Numbered from the stretch's first letter, positions 1 to 8,930 are shown. The stretch: DNA of 64,000 nt from HNR sp040400085 (GCA_040400085.1 JBBAQX010000003.1:1-64000); one strand, 5' to 3'. Numbers and translations are program-made. The notes: generated by a model from the sequence alone, not told the origin.

Positions 1-27
1 TGGGCCGGGCGTACGAGGGCGTGGGTG

Positions 28-56
28 CGCGTCGCCGCGGTAGCCGAGGCGACGCG
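28..56. other. Perfect 9-bp inverted repeat upstream of parA
   Basis: The arms at 28-36 and 48-56 (CGCGTCGCC / GGCGACGCG) are perfectly complementary around an 11-nt loop. No T-run follows, so it is at best a weak terminator or mRNA hairpin between the upstream gene and parA. The first 100 bases are open in more than one frame to stops at 41, 58 and 72, so any 3' end of an upstream gene (xerD is common here in relatives) cannot be assigned. Confidence 0.35.
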
Positions 57-103
57 GTAGTATTGTCACGGTAAGAGTTTGGTTTGAAGAGAGTGAGTTT
101 CCG

Positions 104-973
104 GTGGCAAAAGACACGGGTGCCGTTGCAGGAGCAAAGGTGGGGCCAACCGGTCGACCCGTCACGGAGTTTCCCGTACCCGCACGGTTGACAACTCACG
201 GACCCGCACGCATCATCTCGCTCTGCAACCAAAAGGGCGGCGTGGGCAAGACCACGACCTCGATCAACCTGGCAGCGGCCCTCGCGCAATACGGGCGCAA
301 GGTTCTAGCGGTAGATTTCGACCCTCAGGGTGCGCTCTCAGCCGGACTCGGGGTAAAGAGTCACGACGTTCCCACGATCTACGATCTCCTCCTCGGAAAC
401 GTTAAGGACCCGCGTGAAGCCGTGCAACACACCGAGATCGAGGGTCTCGACGTCATCCCGGCAAACATCGACCTCTCCGCGGCCGAGGTGCACCTCATAA
501 ATGAGGTTGCCCGCGAGCAGATCCTGGCCGGGGTGCTGCGCAAGATCAGCGATGACTACGATGTGATCCTCATCGACTGCCAGCCCTCTCTTGGGCTGCT
601 TACCGTGAACGCGCTCACTGCGAGCCACGGCGTCGTCATCCCGCTGGCCTGCGAATTTTTTGCCCTACGAGGAGTCGCCCTCCTGATCGAGACAATCGAA
701 AAGATCCGCGACCGCCTCAACCCGGTGATCACGATGGACGGCATCATCGCCACCATGTATGATTCCCGCACCCTCCACTCCCGCGAAGTGCTTGAGCGCG
801 TTGTCGAAGTCTTCGGAAGCCAAGTGCTGGAAACCGTCATCGGCCGAACCGTGAAATTTCCGGATGCGAGCGTCGCCGCCCAGCCCATCACCACCTTTGC
901 GCCGGAACATGCGGCCGCGCACGCATATTTGCAGCTTGCTCGTGAGCTTGTCGCTCGCGGCGCCGTTGCCTAG
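104..973 (+). CDS. parA: ParA-family chromosome partitioning ATPase
   Basis: Deviant Walker ATPase of the ParA/Soj type, 289 residues. It acts on the nucleoid in chromosome or cargo segregation, usually with a ParB-like partner that is not in this window. The deviant Walker A motif KGGVGKTT is at residues 44-51, the A' motif (VDFDPQG) near 70-76 and Walker B (VILIDCQPSLG) near 154-164. A 35-residue Pro/Gly-rich tail precedes the fold. The start is GTG. The gene sits 5 bp before scpA; a parA-like gene just ahead of scpAB is typical of actinobacteria and suggests co-transcription with the condensin-loading genes. The bona fide chromosomal parA normally lies beside parB near the origin, so this may be a second ParA. 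The family call is secure, the precise cargo is not. Confidence 0.9.
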   Translation: MAKDTGAVAGAKVGPTGRPVTEFPVPARLTTHGPARIISLCNQKGGVGKTTTSINLAAALAQYGRKVLAVDFDPQGALSAGLGVKSHDVPTIYDLLLGNVKDPREAVQHTEIEGLDVIPANIDLSAAEVHLINEVAREQILAGVLRKISDDYDVILIDCQPSLGLLTVNALTASHGVVIPLACEFFALRGVALLIETIEKIRDRLNPVITMDGIIATMYDSRTLHSREVLERVVEVFGSQVLETVIGRTVKFPDASVAAQPITTFAPEHAAAHAYLQLARELVARGAVA

Positions 974-978
974 GCCTT

Positions 979-1842
979 ATGGAAACCGGCGACAGCACCG
1001 CTCATGCGCTGGAACCAGACACGGCTGGCACGGTAAACCCTCACCAGACCGAACAAGAAACCTCAGAATTCAGAGTCTCCCTCAGCAACTTCGAGGGCCC
1101 ATTCGATCTCCTGCTCAACCTGATCGGCAAACACGAGCTAGACATCACCGAGGTCGCCCTCAGCCGAGTAACCGACGAGTTCATCTCATACCTCAGACAC
1201 GCCAACACCCTAGATGAGCTAGACAAGGCATCCGAATTCTTGGTGGTCGCGGCAACCCTGCTCGACCTGAAGATTGCGAGCCTGCTTCCCCAGGGCGAGG
1301 TTGTCGACGCCGACGACGTGGCGCTGCTCGAGGCGCGGGATCTCCTCTTCGCCCGGTTGCTTCAATACCGGGCCTTTAAGACGGCGGCAGCATGGTTCTC
1401 CGAGCGTCTGCAAACTGAATCGAAACGCCACACGCGTCAGGTGAGGCTGGAGGACAAGTATCGCCAGCGCACGCCGGAGCTGGTCTGGACACTCTCGGCT
1501 GACGACTTAGCGGCGCTCGCTCTCCTGGCGCTCACCCCGCGGGAGATCCCCGTTGTCGGACTCTCTCACCTGCATGCACCGCTCGTGAGTATCCGAGAAC
1601 AGGCGGCATACGTTGTGAGCCAGCTGCGCTCAGGAGACCCGGTGAGCTTCCGACAGATCATCGCCGGAGTCAGCGAGAGGGGAGTGGTGATTGCGCGGTT
1701 CCTGGCCGTGCTGGAACTCTACCGCGTGGCATCCCTCACTTTTGAGCAGATCGAACCGCTGGGCGAGCTGATACTTCGCTGGACAGATACAGATTGGTCG
1801 GATGACGACCTCGCAAACTTGGGAGCAGACTATGACGGCTGA
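979..1842 (+). CDS. scpA: Segregation and condensation protein A (kleisin)
   Basis: Kleisin subunit of the bacterial SMC complex, bridging the SMC heads and binding ScpB, and so needed for chromosome compaction and segregation. The 287-residue product begins with about 30 non-conserved residues, then the typical N-terminal region (NFEGPFDLLLNLIGKHELDI, about 36-56) with the helix that contacts the SMC neck, a variable middle, and a C-terminal winged-helix region (about 205-275) that binds the SMC cap. It starts 5 bp after parA and overlaps scpB, so it is part of one operon. Length and order match ScpA of Actinobacteria. Confidence 0.95.
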   Translation: METGDSTAHALEPDTAGTVNPHQTEQETSEFRVSLSNFEGPFDLLLNLIGKHELDITEVALSRVTDEFISYLRHANTLDELDKASEFLVVAATLLDLKIASLLPQGEVVDADDVALLEARDLLFARLLQYRAFKTAAAWFSERLQTESKRHTRQVRLEDKYRQRTPELVWTLSADDLAALALLALTPREIPVVGLSHLHAPLVSIREQAAYVVSQLRSGDPVSFRQIIAGVSERGVVIARFLAVLELYRVASLTFEQIEPLGELILRWTDTDWSDDDLANLGADYDG

Positions 1843-2431
1843 ACACGGGATGCACGCAACACACACCATCACCCCCGTCGAGTTAGACAGGGCGGTGGAA
1901 GCTATCCTCATCGTGGCAGACGAGCCGCAGAGCCCGGTGAGCATCGCGACGGCTCTCGACACCCCGGTCGCCACGATCCGCAAGGCCATCGCCCGGCTCG
2001 TCGCCGACTACGATGGCACTGCTGAGGGGGCTATCGAGCGCGGGTTTGAGCTGCGCGAGGTCGGCGGCGGTTGGCGCATATACGTCCGAGCGGCCTACGA
2101 TGATGTAGTGAACGAATTCGTTCACACCAATAATCCGAGTAAGCTGTCACAGGCCGCGCTCGAAACCCTCTCGGTGATTGCCTACAAACAGCCAATTAAC
2201 CGCGGTGCAATTGCCTCGATCCGCGCGGTAAACGTTGACTCCGTGGTTCGCACGCTTGTGGGGAGGGGCCTCATTACCGAGGTCGCCACCGATAGCGAAA
2301 CCGGTGCCATCCTGTATGGCACCACAGACCTCTTACTCAGCCAGCTGGGCATCAACTCCCTTGAGGAGCTGCCGCCCATCTCGCCCCTACTCGATGACGG
2401 CATGGAAGGATTCGACGGTGACGTACAATAG
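1832..2431 (+). CDS. scpB: Segregation and condensation protein B
   Basis: Two winged-helix domains typical of ScpB, the dimeric partner of ScpA in the SMC complex. The conserved stretch LSQAALETLSVIAYKQPINR with the following GRGLITE segment marks the second winged helix. I chose the ATG at 1832 (199 residues) over the in-frame ATG at 1802, because GGGAG at 1821-1825 lies at good spacing and the overlap with scpA is then only 11 bp. It overlaps rluB by 14 bp, indicating translational coupling along the operon. Confidence 0.94.
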   Translation: MTAEHGMHATHTITPVELDRAVEAILIVADEPQSPVSIATALDTPVATIRKAIARLVADYDGTAEGAIERGFELREVGGGWRIYVRAAYDDVVNEFVHTNNPSKLSQAALETLSVIAYKQPINRGAIASIRAVNVDSVVRTLVGRGLITEVATDSETGAILYGTTDLLLSQLGINSLEELPPISPLLDDGMEGFDGDVQ

Positions 2432-3251
2432 TAACGCTTTCGATAAACGCAACTACGATAGCTCGGGAGAAATATCCCACGAAGCAGCAAACACCGAGGG
2501 AGTGCGCCTGCAAAAGGCCCTGGCCGCGGCGGGGGTCGCCTCAAGGCGTGCGTCCGAGGACCTTATCTCGCAGCGACGGGTGAAGGTCAACGGCAAGGTC
2601 GTCGAGGAAATGGGGCGTCGCGTCAACCTTGAGAAGGATCGCATCACTGTCGACGGTAAGGCTGTGCAGTTAGACGTCTCGAAGCGCTACTTCATGCTCA
2701 ACAAACCGCGCGGCGTCGTCAGCACCATGAGCGACGAAGCCGGGCGCCGCGACCTGCGCGAGTTCACCGATCAATTTGACGAACGACTCTTCAACGTCGG
2801 CCGCCTCGACTACGAGACCTCCGGGCTGCTCCTCCTCACAAACGACGGCGACGTCACCCACGTCATGTCGCACCCGTCCTACGGCATCAGCAAGACGTAC
2901 ATCGCGAAGGTACGCGGCATCGTCACGCCCCAGGTCATCAACACTCTCCGCAACGGCATCGACCTCGAAGACGGCCCGATCAAGGCCGACAAGGCCCGGC
3001 TCCTCGAAGAGGGCAAGAGCAAGGAATTCTCGCTGGTAGAGATTACCCTGCATTCCGGACGCAATCGGATCGTGCGTCGCATGCTCGAGGCGGTGGGGCA
3101 TCCGGTCATCGAACTGGTCCGCCGGCAATTCGGTCCGCTCAGCCTGGGGACCCTGCGCGTCGGACACATCCGCGAATTGACTAAAGTAGAACAGGGCGAA
3201 CTTCTTACCCTCGTTCAAAAATCAGGCACCACCAACACCACGAAAGACTAG
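2418..3251 (+). CDS. rluB: 23S rRNA pseudouridine synthase, RluB/RsuA family
   Basis: Pseudouridine synthase of the RsuA/RluB/E/F family, expected to modify 23S rRNA in the cytoplasm. An S4 RNA-binding domain occupies about residues 29-75 (VRLQKALAAAGVASRRASED). The catalytic motif GRLDYETSGLLLL follows at about 128-140, with nucleophile Asp131. The open frame extends upstream inside scpB, but the GTG at 2418, preceded by GGAAGGA at 2403-2409, gives a 277-residue protein and a 14-bp overlap with scpB. The first 26 residues are unconserved linker. The next gene starts 2 bp after its stop. The target nucleotide cannot be read from the sequence. Confidence 0.92.
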   Translation: MTYNSNAFDKRNYDSSGEISHEAANTEGVRLQKALAAAGVASRRASEDLISQRRVKVNGKVVEEMGRRVNLEKDRITVDGKAVQLDVSKRYFMLNKPRGVVSTMSDEAGRRDLREFTDQFDERLFNVGRLDYETSGLLLLTNDGDVTHVMSHPSYGISKTYIAKVRGIVTPQVINTLRNGIDLEDGPIKADKARLLEEGKSKEFSLVEITLHSGRNRIVRRMLEAVGHPVIELVRRQFGPLSLGTLRVGHIRELTKVEQGELLTLVQKSGTTNTTKD

Positions 3252-3253
3252 CG

Positions 3254-4366
3254 GTGAACGATACAGCATTCTCGGCGCGGCTTCGCGGCCCCGTGCGCAT
3301 CGTGGGCACGGGTCTGCTCGGGGCGAGCATCGGGCTTGCGCTGCGAGCACAGGGCGTTGAGGTCACGCTGGCGGATGCCTCTCCTTCCGCGCTCGCGCTC
3401 GCCATCGATTACGGCGCCGGTCGCGAGTCTTCGCGAGGGGATGCTCCCGCAACTGTCGTTGTCTGCGTGCCGCCCGACGTGGTCGCCGACACCATCGAAC
3501 AGGAGCTGGCTCGCTTTCCGGATGCCGTCGTCACGGATGTCGCCAGCGTCAAGTTGCAGCCCCTCCACGAGCTGATCGCGCGCGGCGTGAACCTGACGAA
3601 CTACATCGGTTCTCACCCGCTTGCCGGTCGTGAACGGGGCGGCGCGATTTCCGCGCGGGCCGATATCTTTTACGGTCGCCCCTGGGTGATCTGCCGAGAC
3701 GAGGACACGCCCGCGTGGGCGCTGAGCCTCGTCGAGAATCTGGCGCTCGATCTGGGCAGCACCCCGATTGAGATGACGCCGGAGGAGCACGACCGTTCCG
3801 TGGCCCTGGTATCGCACGTTCCCCAGGTGATGGCGAGCCTCTTGGCCGCGCGGCTGATTGATGCTCCCGAGACAGCGGTTGCGCTCGCCGGGCAGGGAAT
3901 CCGTGACACTACGCGGATCGCGTCGAGCGATCCCGCGTTGTGGTTGCAAATTCTGCGGGCGAATGCGGATCCCGTTGTTGACGTGCTGACTCACCTCCGG
4001 GCAGACCTCGACACCGTGATCGCGGCCTTGACCTCGACGGAGAGCGATGGCAGCGCGACCCCCGGCACGAGGCGGGCAATCGCCGATGCCATCGCCGCCG
4101 GAAACGCCGGCGTGGCCCGCCTTCCCGGTAAGCACGGCCAGAACCGTCGATTCGAAGCTATCACCGTGATGGTGGACGATAAGCCGGGCACGCTCGGGCG
4201 TCTTTTGACGGATTTGGGCGAGATCGGCGTGAACATGGAAGACTTGAGGCTGGAGCATTCCCCGGGTGCCCAGATCGGTTTCGCCGAGATCGCGGTGGTG
4301 CCCGAGGTAAAACAGCGCGCTATTGAAGATTTGGTGGCGCGCGGATGGAGGATAGCGGGACTGTGA
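3254..4366 (+). CDS. tyrA: Prephenate dehydrogenase (tyrosine biosynthesis)
   Basis: Oxidises prephenate to 4-hydroxyphenylpyruvate with NAD(P)+, the committed step to tyrosine. The Rossmann motif GTGLLG is at residues 18-23, the SHPLAGRE substrate-site segment near 119-126, and a C-terminal ACT domain begins near 303 (ITVMVDDKPGTLGRLLTDLG), the usual site of feedback control by tyrosine. It starts with GTG 2 bp after rluB and overlaps cmk by 4 bp, so it belongs to the same operon. Length (370 residues) is normal for the ACT-containing actinobacterial form. Confidence 0.93.
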   Translation: MNDTAFSARLRGPVRIVGTGLLGASIGLALRAQGVEVTLADASPSALALAIDYGAGRESSRGDAPATVVVCVPPDVVADTIEQELARFPDAVVTDVASVKLQPLHELIARGVNLTNYIGSHPLAGRERGGAISARADIFYGRPWVICRDEDTPAWALSLVENLALDLGSTPIEMTPEEHDRSVALVSHVPQVMASLLAARLIDAPETAVALAGQGIRDTTRIASSDPALWLQILRANADPVVDVLTHLRADLDTVIAALTSTESDGSATPGTRRAIADAIAAGNAGVARLPGKHGQNRRFEAITVMVDDKPGTLGRLLTDLGEIGVNMEDLRLEHSPGAQIGFAEIAVVPEVKQRAIEDLVARGWRIAGL

Positions 4367-5079
4367 CAGGTGAACACATACACAGCGCGGAGCCGACCGT
4401 TGTTGCGGTGGACGGGCCAGCCGGGAGCGGTAAGTCGAGCGTGAGTCTCGCGACCGCCCGCAAGCTGGGCTACGGTTTTCTTGATACGGGGTCGGCCTAT
4501 CGCGCTCTTGCCTGGTTTGCGAATCGGGAGGGTGTCGATAGGGAGGATGCCGCTGCCGTACTCGATCTCTTTCCCCGCTTTGATTTCGCGCCGGCTCTCA
4601 ACGCCGATGCGCCCGTCGTTTCGGTAAACGGTATCGACGCGACAGCTGCGATCCGGACGCCGGAGACCACGGCATCCGTGAGCGCTATCGCGCGCATCCC
4701 CGGGGTTCGTGAGTTTTTCAACTCGGGATTCCGCCGCCGCGTGGCAAGCTCGGGGATGCCCGGGGTCATCGTAGAGGGGCGCGACATCACCACCGTTGTT
4801 TTCCCCGACGCACCCGTGCGTATTTTGTTGACGGCGGACGAGGCTGTCCGGGCCGTCCGCCGGAGTGCGGAGCATGTTCCGACTCAACCTTCTGCGGCAG
4901 ATACCGCAGATACCGCCAGGCAGCTTCGTGCCCGCGATGCTGCAGATTCTGAGGTCGTTGACTTCATGAATGCTGCCGAGGGCGTAACCGTTGTCGATTC
5001 GACAACCTTAAATTTTGATGAAACCGTGGATGCCGTGATCACTGTGATCCGTGCGCAAGCGGTGAAGGAGAAAGCATGA
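4363..5079 (+). CDS. cmk: Cytidylate kinase
   Basis: Phosphorylates CMP and dCMP using ATP. The P-loop GPAGSGKS is at residues 18-25, followed by the DTGSAYRA motif (nucleotide-monophosphate site) and the VEGRDITTVVFP segment typical of Cmk. I placed the start at GTG 4363, which overlaps the tyrA stop as GTGA with GGAGGA at 4347-4352 upstream; an ATG at 4345 would add six residues and separate the gene from this ribosome site. It overlaps der by ATGA. The cmk-der pair is a standard actinobacterial arrangement. Confidence 0.93.
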   Translation: MTGEHIHSAEPTVVAVDGPAGSGKSSVSLATARKLGYGFLDTGSAYRALAWFANREGVDREDAAAVLDLFPRFDFAPALNADAPVVSVNGIDATAAIRTPETTASVSAIARIPGVREFFNSGFRRRVASSGMPGVIVEGRDITTVVFPDAPVRILLTADEAVRAVRRSAEHVPTQPSAADTADTARQLRARDAADSEVVDFMNAAEGVTVVDSTTLNFDETVDAVITVIRAQAVKEKA

Positions 5080-6611
5080 CGAACGACACTACAGCGCCAG
5101 GCTCGGAAGGGTTTGTTGATCCGCTGGACGAAGATCCCCAGGCAGCGGAGCGCCTCTCGGAGATTGATGACGACATTGCAGAGCAGCGTGCTGCTGCCCT
5201 GCGCACGGGGCTTCAGGATTATGACCTTGACGAGGCGGATATCAGCCTTCTCGAGGCCGAGGAGTGGGATCCTGACGCCGTTACGTATCTGCCTGCGCTT
5301 CCCGTTGTCGCAATCGTAGGTCGGCCCAACGTGGGCAAGTCTGCCCTGGTTAACCGTATCCTCGGTCGCCGCGAGGCGGTTGTCGAGGATGTCCCCGGTG
5401 TGACACGTGACCGCGTGACCTACCAGGCCGAGTGGGCCAACCGCCGGTTTAGCATCGTAGACACCGGTGGATGGGAGCCAGATGCGAAGGGAATCGACGC
5501 GTCAGTAGCGGCCCAGGCCGAGGTCGCTATCGACCTGTGCGACGTCGTGCTCTTCATCGTTGATTCGCGCGTGGGCGCTACCGCGACCGATGAACACGTC
5601 GTGCGCATGCTCCGCAAGACAAATAAGCCGGTCTTCCTCGTTGCCAACAAGGTCGACGATTCCCGTCAAGAGCCAGAGATCGCTGCCCTGTGGTCGCTTG
5701 GGCTCGGCGAGCCATATCCCGTTTCCGCTCTGCACGGACGCGGCGTTGCCGATCTGCTGGACTTGCTGCTCACGAAACTTCCGCTCGAGTCGGCCGTTGC
5801 CAAGCAGCAGGTGGGCGGGCCTCGCCGAGTTGCAATCCTCGGACGCCCCAACGTGGGCAAGTCGAGCCTGCTCAACAAGGCGGCTGGTGAGGAGCGCGTG
5901 GTGGTCAACGACCTTGCGGGAACCACGAGAGACCCCGTCGACGAGCAGGTCGAGCTGGGCGGCAAGGTATGGACCTTCGTCGATACGGCCGGTATCCGTC
6001 GCCGCGTGCACATGGCCCAGGGCGCGGACTTCTACGCGTCGCTCCGCACCAGCACTGCGCTGGAAAAGGCAGAGGTCGCCGTCGTCCTGATCGATGTGAC
6101 CCAGCCCATCAGCGAGCAGGATGTTCGCATCATCGACCTGGTGCTTGAGTCGGGCCGTGCCCTGGTGCTGGCCTTCAACAAGTGGGACCTGCTCGACGAC
6201 GAACGCCGTCGCTACCTCGAACGCGAGATTGAGCAGGACCTGGCGCACGTTGCCTGGGCACCCCGCGTGAATATTTCGGCGTCGACCGGTCGCCACCTCG
6301 AGAAGCTCGTGCCCGCTCTCGAGATCGCGCTCGAATCGTGGGATAAGCGTATCCCCACTGGCAAGATCAACGCGTTCCTGTCGGAACTGACGCAGGCGCA
6401 TCCGCACCCCGTGCGCGGAGGAAAGCAGCCTCGCATCCTGTTCGGTACCCAGGCTGCGTCACGTCCGCCCACCTTCGTGCTCTTCACCACGGGCTTCCTC
6501 GATCCGGGTTACCGCCGCTATATCACCAGGCGCCTGCGCGAGATTTACGGCTTCGAGGGCTCGCCCATCGTCGTCAACATGCGTGTGCGTGAGAAGCAGG
6601 TGCGCAAGTAG
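5076..6611 (+). CDS. der: Ribosome biogenesis GTPase Der (EngA)
   Basis: Tandem-GTPase protein required for maturation of the 50S subunit. It has an acidic N-terminal extension of about 75 residues, GTPase domain 1 (GRPNVGKS at 82-89, DTGG at 129-132, NKVD at 191-194), GTPase domain 2 (GRPNVGKS at 256-263, DTAGI, NKWD near 368) and a C-terminal KH-like domain (about 425-505). The acidic extension is common in actinobacterial Der and often absent elsewhere. ATG 5076 overlaps the cmk stop by 4 bp. It is the last gene of the left-hand operon; a strong hairpin follows immediately. Confidence 0.96.
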   Translation: MTNDTTAPGSEGFVDPLDEDPQAAERLSEIDDDIAEQRAAALRTGLQDYDLDEADISLLEAEEWDPDAVTYLPALPVVAIVGRPNVGKSALVNRILGRREAVVEDVPGVTRDRVTYQAEWANRRFSIVDTGGWEPDAKGIDASVAAQAEVAIDLCDVVLFIVDSRVGATATDEHVVRMLRKTNKPVFLVANKVDDSRQEPEIAALWSLGLGEPYPVSALHGRGVADLLDLLLTKLPLESAVAKQQVGGPRRVAILGRPNVGKSSLLNKAAGEERVVVNDLAGTTRDPVDEQVELGGKVWTFVDTAGIRRRVHMAQGADFYASLRTSTALEKAEVAVVLIDVTQPISEQDVRIIDLVLESGRALVLAFNKWDLLDDERRRYLEREIEQDLAHVAWAPRVNISASTGRHLEKLVPALEIALESWDKRIPTGKINAFLSELTQAHPHPVRGGKQPRILFGTQAASRPPTFVLFTTGFLDPGYRRYITRRLREIYGFEGSPIVVNMRVREKQVRK

Positions 6612-6618
6612 TAGAAAT

Positions 6619-6667
6619 CCGGATAGAGTGATCGAATGAGCTTTTCTACGCCGATCACTCTATCCGG
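6619..6667 (+). promoter_or_regulatory. Perfect 16-bp hairpin enclosing a start codon
   Basis: The arms CCGGATAGAGTGATCG (6619-6634) and CGATCACTCTATCCGG (6652-6667) are perfectly complementary. The 17-nt loop (6635-6651) contains the ATG at 6636 of the downstream acetyltransferase. The structure begins 7 bp after the der stop. No T-run follows on either strand, so it is not a textbook terminator. It could end der transcription, protect its 3' end, or hide the ribosome-binding region of the next gene. Confidence 0.75.
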
Positions 6668-7229
6668 AAAACACGTCATCCTGGAGCCCTTGGGACACCA
6701 CCACACCGATGACCTGAGCGAGGCGGTGCTGCCCGGTAAGCTCTGGGAGACGTGGTACACGCGTATTCCTTCTCCCGAGACGATGACCGCCGAGATTGAT
6801 CGGCGTCTCGGATTGCAGCGCGCGGGAACGATGCTTCCCTGGGCTGTAATTAGCGCAGAATCGGGTGCTGCCGTGGGGATGACGACCTTTATGAACATTG
6901 ACGAGGCTAACCGCAGGGTCGAAATCGGTTCAACCTGGCTCGGACAGCTCGCGCAGCGTACCCCTATTAACACGGAAGCCAAGCTACTCGCCCTGGGTTA
7001 CGCCTTCGATCAGAATGATGCTATCGCGGTCGAGTTTCGTACTCACTGGCATAATCAACAATCACGTGCGGCTATTGCCCGGCTCGGGGCAAAACAGGAC
7101 GGCATACTTCGTAACAGCGATATTTGGCGAGACGGAACCCTACGGGACACCGTGGTCTTCTCGATCATCGCCAGCGAGTGGCCAACTGTGAAACTCTCGC
7201 TCAGTGAGCGGCTTCGGACCCGGGCATAG
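6636..7229 (+). CDS. GNAT N-acetyltransferase, RimJ/RimL-like
   Basis: The 197-residue product has the RimJ/RimL-type N-terminal strand pattern (LSGKHVILEPLGHHHTDDL) and the later segment with EIGSTWL and an HWHNQQSRAAIARLGA motif typical of this acetyl-CoA-dependent family. The substrate is unknown; relatives act on small molecules or protein N-termini. The N-terminal alignment supports ATG 6636, which lies in the loop of a perfect 16-bp hairpin with no clear Shine-Dalgarno sequence. The 3' end overlaps the convergent acetyltransferase gene by 29 bp. Confidence 0.82.
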   Translation: MSFSTPITLSGKHVILEPLGHHHTDDLSEAVLPGKLWETWYTRIPSPETMTAEIDRRLGLQRAGTMLPWAVISAESGAAVGMTTFMNIDEANRRVEIGSTWLGQLAQRTPINTEAKLLALGYAFDQNDAIAVEFRTHWHNQQSRAAIARLGAKQDGILRNSDIWRDGTLRDTVVFSIIASEWPTVKLSLSERLRTRA

Positions 7230-7764
7230 GTCGCCAGCGGTACAGCACGTGTGGGCGTAGTAGATCGCCCTGTTTCACGAGGGGATGCTCGAAATCTTCG
7301 CGAGGATCCCTCGCCATCCCGATCCGCTCCATAACCGCTCTCGACGGCTTGTTGAGCGCCGCGGTAAACGAGACCACCTCGCTGAGCCCCAGCGTATCTC
7401 TTGCATAGCTCAGAGATGCCCGTGCGGCCTCAGAGGCCAACCCCATTCCCCACGAGGAGCGTCTCAGTCTCCAGCCAACCTCGATCGCTGGGGTAAAGGG
7501 TGCCTCGAATCTCGCCTCGGAGAGACCGGTGAACCCGATGAACTCTCCCTCATGCTGAAGGGCCCACAGGCCCCAACCTCTTGTGGCGATCTGCGAGCGG
7601 ATACGGTCGGCTAGCGCATTGCTTTCGCTACGCTTTAGGGTCGCTGGGAAGTAACGCATCACTTCTGGGTCTGCGCACAGCTCACCAAAGTGAGCAAGAT
7701 CTGATTCCCTCCACTGCCGCAATAGCAGACGGGGCGTTTCGATGTGATGGTTATGGTCGTTCAT
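7201..7764 (-). CDS. GNAT N-acetyltransferase
   Basis: 187-residue GNAT protein opening with ETPRLLLRQWRESDL, the standard start of the RimJ-type fold. The acetyl-CoA loop region reads RRSSWGMGLASEAARASL (about 112-129) and the C-terminal segment NKPSRAVMERIGM is the usual N-x-x-S helix. Substrate unknown. It lies 17 bp after the Lrp gene on the same strand and overlaps the preceding plus-strand acetyltransferase at the 3' end, so the pair is convergent. Confidence 0.85.
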   Translation of the reverse strand: MNDHNHHIETPRLLLRQWRESDLAHFGELCADPEVMRYFPATLKRSESNALADRIRSQIATRGWGLWALQHEGEFIGFTGLSEARFEAPFTPAIEVGWRLRRSSWGMGLASEAARASLSYARDTLGLSEVVSFTAALNKPSRAVMERIGMARDPREDFEHPLVKQGDLLRPHVLYRWRPMPGSEAAH

Positions 7765-7781
7765 AGGGGTGCCGCAGCGTG

Positions 7782-8222
7782 TTAGTCGCGGTTGGTAATG
7801 ACCTTCATTGTGAAGTGCGAGTCAACCTTCGCAATTCCGGGTAGGTCCATAAGCTTTGTGGTGAGGAATTCCTCAAATACGTGTTGATCGGCGACGGCGA
7901 CATGCATGATGTAATCGGGGATGCCGAACATTCGGCGGAGCTCTAGGATTTCGGTGTACGCGAGCACGGCATCCTCGAATCGATCCATGGTCGTGCGGTC
8001 TTTGGTGTTGAGCTCTATGTTGACGTAAACCTCAAACCCGCGGTCTGTGACCACGGGGTTGATGCTGGCATGGTACCCGGTAATGACTCCATCCGCTTCG
8101 AGCTTCTTGACTCGGCGGAGGCAGGGTGCTGGCGTGAGGCCGACCTGAGCCGCTAAGTCTACGTTCGAGATGCGGCCATCCTTTTCGAGGATTGAAATTA
8201 TTGCGAGGTCGACATCATCCAT
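7782..8222 (-). CDS. Lrp/AsnC-family transcriptional regulator
   Basis: 146 residues: an N-terminal helix-turn-helix (about 1-55, LAIISILEKDGRISNVDLA then TPAPCLRRVKKLE) and a C-terminal RAM/AsnC ligand-binding domain (about 65-140). Such proteins form octamers or dimers that respond to amino acids. Target genes are not evident; the downstream acetyltransferase (17 bp away) and the gene itself are the simplest candidates. The start has no clear Shine-Dalgarno sequence. Confidence 0.9.
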   Translation of the reverse strand: MDDVDLAIISILEKDGRISNVDLAAQVGLTPAPCLRRVKKLEADGVITGYHASINPVVTDRGFEVYVNIELNTKDRTTMDRFEDAVLAYTEILELRRMFGIPDYIMHVAVADQHVFEEFLTTKLMDLPGIAKVDSHFTMKVITNRD

Positions 8223-8353
8223 AGTATGGTTCGTTTCTGTTTAAGCGCTTGTGGCGCAGTGAGTCAGGGCTAAAAGTGCCTAGATAATTCTGCCATGGAA
8301 CGGGATATAGTGCACGCCCCAGAATTAAGGAACTACATCTCGCCTGTGAGGGG

Positions 8354-8821
8354 TTAGACGGACTGCCCTTCGAGGCTGAGCTGGTAGCACACGGAGACGT
8401 CGCTCTTCTCATATGCCCCAAAATTTGGGATACGCGTATAGCCTTCGCGTTCATAGAACCGGATGGCATCTGGTTGCATGGTCCCGGTTTCGAGAAGCAG
8501 GCGAGACAGCCCGAGCCTGCGGGCATGGACCTCAAGCGCACGCAAAATTGCCGTTGCCGTACCCGTTCCGCGAGACCCTGGCGTGACATACATTCGTTTG
8601 ATCTCTGCCGTGCCGTCATCGAGCAATCTCAGCCCTCCGCAGCCCACCGCGAGGTCGCTGGCATCCCGTGCAACGAGAAAGAGGGTGATATTGTCCGCGC
8701 TCGGAGCCTGGCCTGGTTCGTGGTCATCGTTTCCATAGCGGGCATCCAGCTCTGTTCTCTGGGCTTGACGAAGGCGTGATCCGGCGGGGTCGTCCCACCC
8801 AACCTCGTGGATTGTCACCAT
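8354..8821 (-). CDS. GNAT N-acetyltransferase
   Basis: 155-residue acetyltransferase with a typical acetyl-CoA site: AEIKRMYVTPGSRGTGTATA (about 75-94) and the C-terminal FYEREGYTRI motif. The frame is open to 8860, but ATG 8821 is preceded by GGAAAGGA at good spacing and starts the conserved strand (MVTIHEVGWDDP). It precedes the Lrp gene on the same strand, 131 bp away. Substrate unknown. Confidence 0.85.
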   Translation of the reverse strand: MVTIHEVGWDDPAGSRLRQAQRTELDARYGNDDHEPGQAPSADNITLFLVARDASDLAVGCGGLRLLDDGTAEIKRMYVTPGSRGTGTATAILRALEVHARRLGLSRLLLETGTMQPDAIRFYEREGYTRIPNFGAYEKSDVSVCYQLSLEGQSV

Positions 8822-8930
8822 AAGCGTGTCCTTTCCCTGGCCATGAACATTCGGGCACAAGCATCAATGATAGCGGCAGCTGTCTATGAAGGTACTGGAA
8901 AATTCGTGCCAGATGAACCTGTAACACGAC

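Noticed and set aside
1..74. 3' end of an upstream gene such as xerD
   Set aside because: Three frames reach stops at 41, 58 and 72 and the visible residues carry no diagnostic motif.
3248..4258. 336-residue minus-strand frame opposite tyrA
   Set aside because: It is a mirror of a secure gene, with no domain and no ribosome site; high-GC codon bias opens the antisense frame.
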